From the NCBI RefSeq assembly GCF_003290125.1, contig NZ_QMKH01000003.1, positions 310,001 to 374,000 on the forward strand: 64,000 nt of DNA. The letters run 5' to 3'. Each line of letters begins with the position of its first letter. The stretch's first letter is position 1. The stretch comes from Microvirga flavescens (lineage in GTDB: Bacteria > Pseudomonadota > Alphaproteobacteria > Rhizobiales > Beijerinckiaceae). Positions 62,444-64,000 of this stretch are shown here, piece by piece. The notes below the pieces were generated by a model. It was not told where the DNA came from. It made no database searches and was given only the letters and a program-made list of their open reading frames with translations. The position numbers and the translations under genes were made by a program.

Positions 62444-64000
<1,557 letters not shown>

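Overview
The window is a high-GC chromosomal segment from an alphaproteobacterium, most likely of the order Hyphomicrobiales (Rhizobiales). I infer this from the cell-cycle methylase CcrM, an F0 ATP synthase operon with the split b'/b pair separate from F1, a SAM-II riboswitch, a tandem glycine riboswitch on the gcv operon, an alphaproteobacterial GTTC-N7-GTTC SOS box, an IalB-family protein, and palindromic intergenic repeats built on CCTCA-CCTGAGG and TCTCGAAGG. The genus cannot be fixed from this. Nearly all of it is core genome. The one clear accessory stretch is about 25.7-28.9 kb.

Layout. 1-9.3 kb: end of dxs, a Tat-exported superoxide dismutase, tlyA and an rRNA uracil methyltransferase, an SRAP protease with a CorA-type transporter, an acyl-CoA dehydrogenase/SDR pair, and tsaC. 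9.4-18.7 kb: wrbA divergent from a LysR regulator, an MFS transporter, a SleB hydrolase, a GFA protein, ppdK, two tandem small membrane proteins that look like diverged duplicates, and a lipoprotein L,D-transpeptidase. 18.7-25.7 kb: glyS/glyQ, an S49 peptidase, trmN6-DUF2007 and a polyprenyl diphosphate synthase. 25.7-28.9 kb: phzF-like gene, MarR regulator, RhtB exporter and an IS5-family transposase, bracketed by matching 21-bp inverted ends. 29-43.5 kb: SAM-II riboswitch, a possible 25-codon leader ORF and metQ; ispE; a TPR protein; ETF-QO; type-4 uracil-DNA glycosylase; YpfJ-like metalloprotease; an AT-rich orphan membrane gene; moaB; an SOS-boxed radical SAM gene; rnhB; ccrM; a LysR gene. 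43.6-52.4 kb: mutY, DUF721/DciA, a DsbA-like protein, smc, and the F0 operon atpI-B-E-F'-F. 52.5-64 kb: a HAD phosphatase, the glycine cleavage operon (gcvT-gcvH-osmC-gcvPA-gcvPB), a CorC-family protein, a lipoprotein, ialB and coxB-coxA (coxA runs off the end).

How the genes work together. Clear pathways are isoprenoid supply (dxs, ispE, polyprenyl synthase), DNA maintenance (mutY, UDG, SRAP, ccrM, smc, DciA, SOS-boxed radical SAM), respiration and energy (ETF-QO with acyl-CoA dehydrogenase, cox, F0), and one-carbon/glycine metabolism under glycine-riboswitch control.

The points most worth a second look are the possible passenger-carrying IS with a 26-bp perfect operator palindrome, the leader ORF behind the SAM-II riboswitch, the SOS box on the radical SAM gene, the OsmC gene inside the gcv operon, the hairpins between atpE and atpF', and a codon-use break inside glyS. 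I do not see a completely new multi-gene system. No tRNA, rRNA or CRISPR array was recognised.
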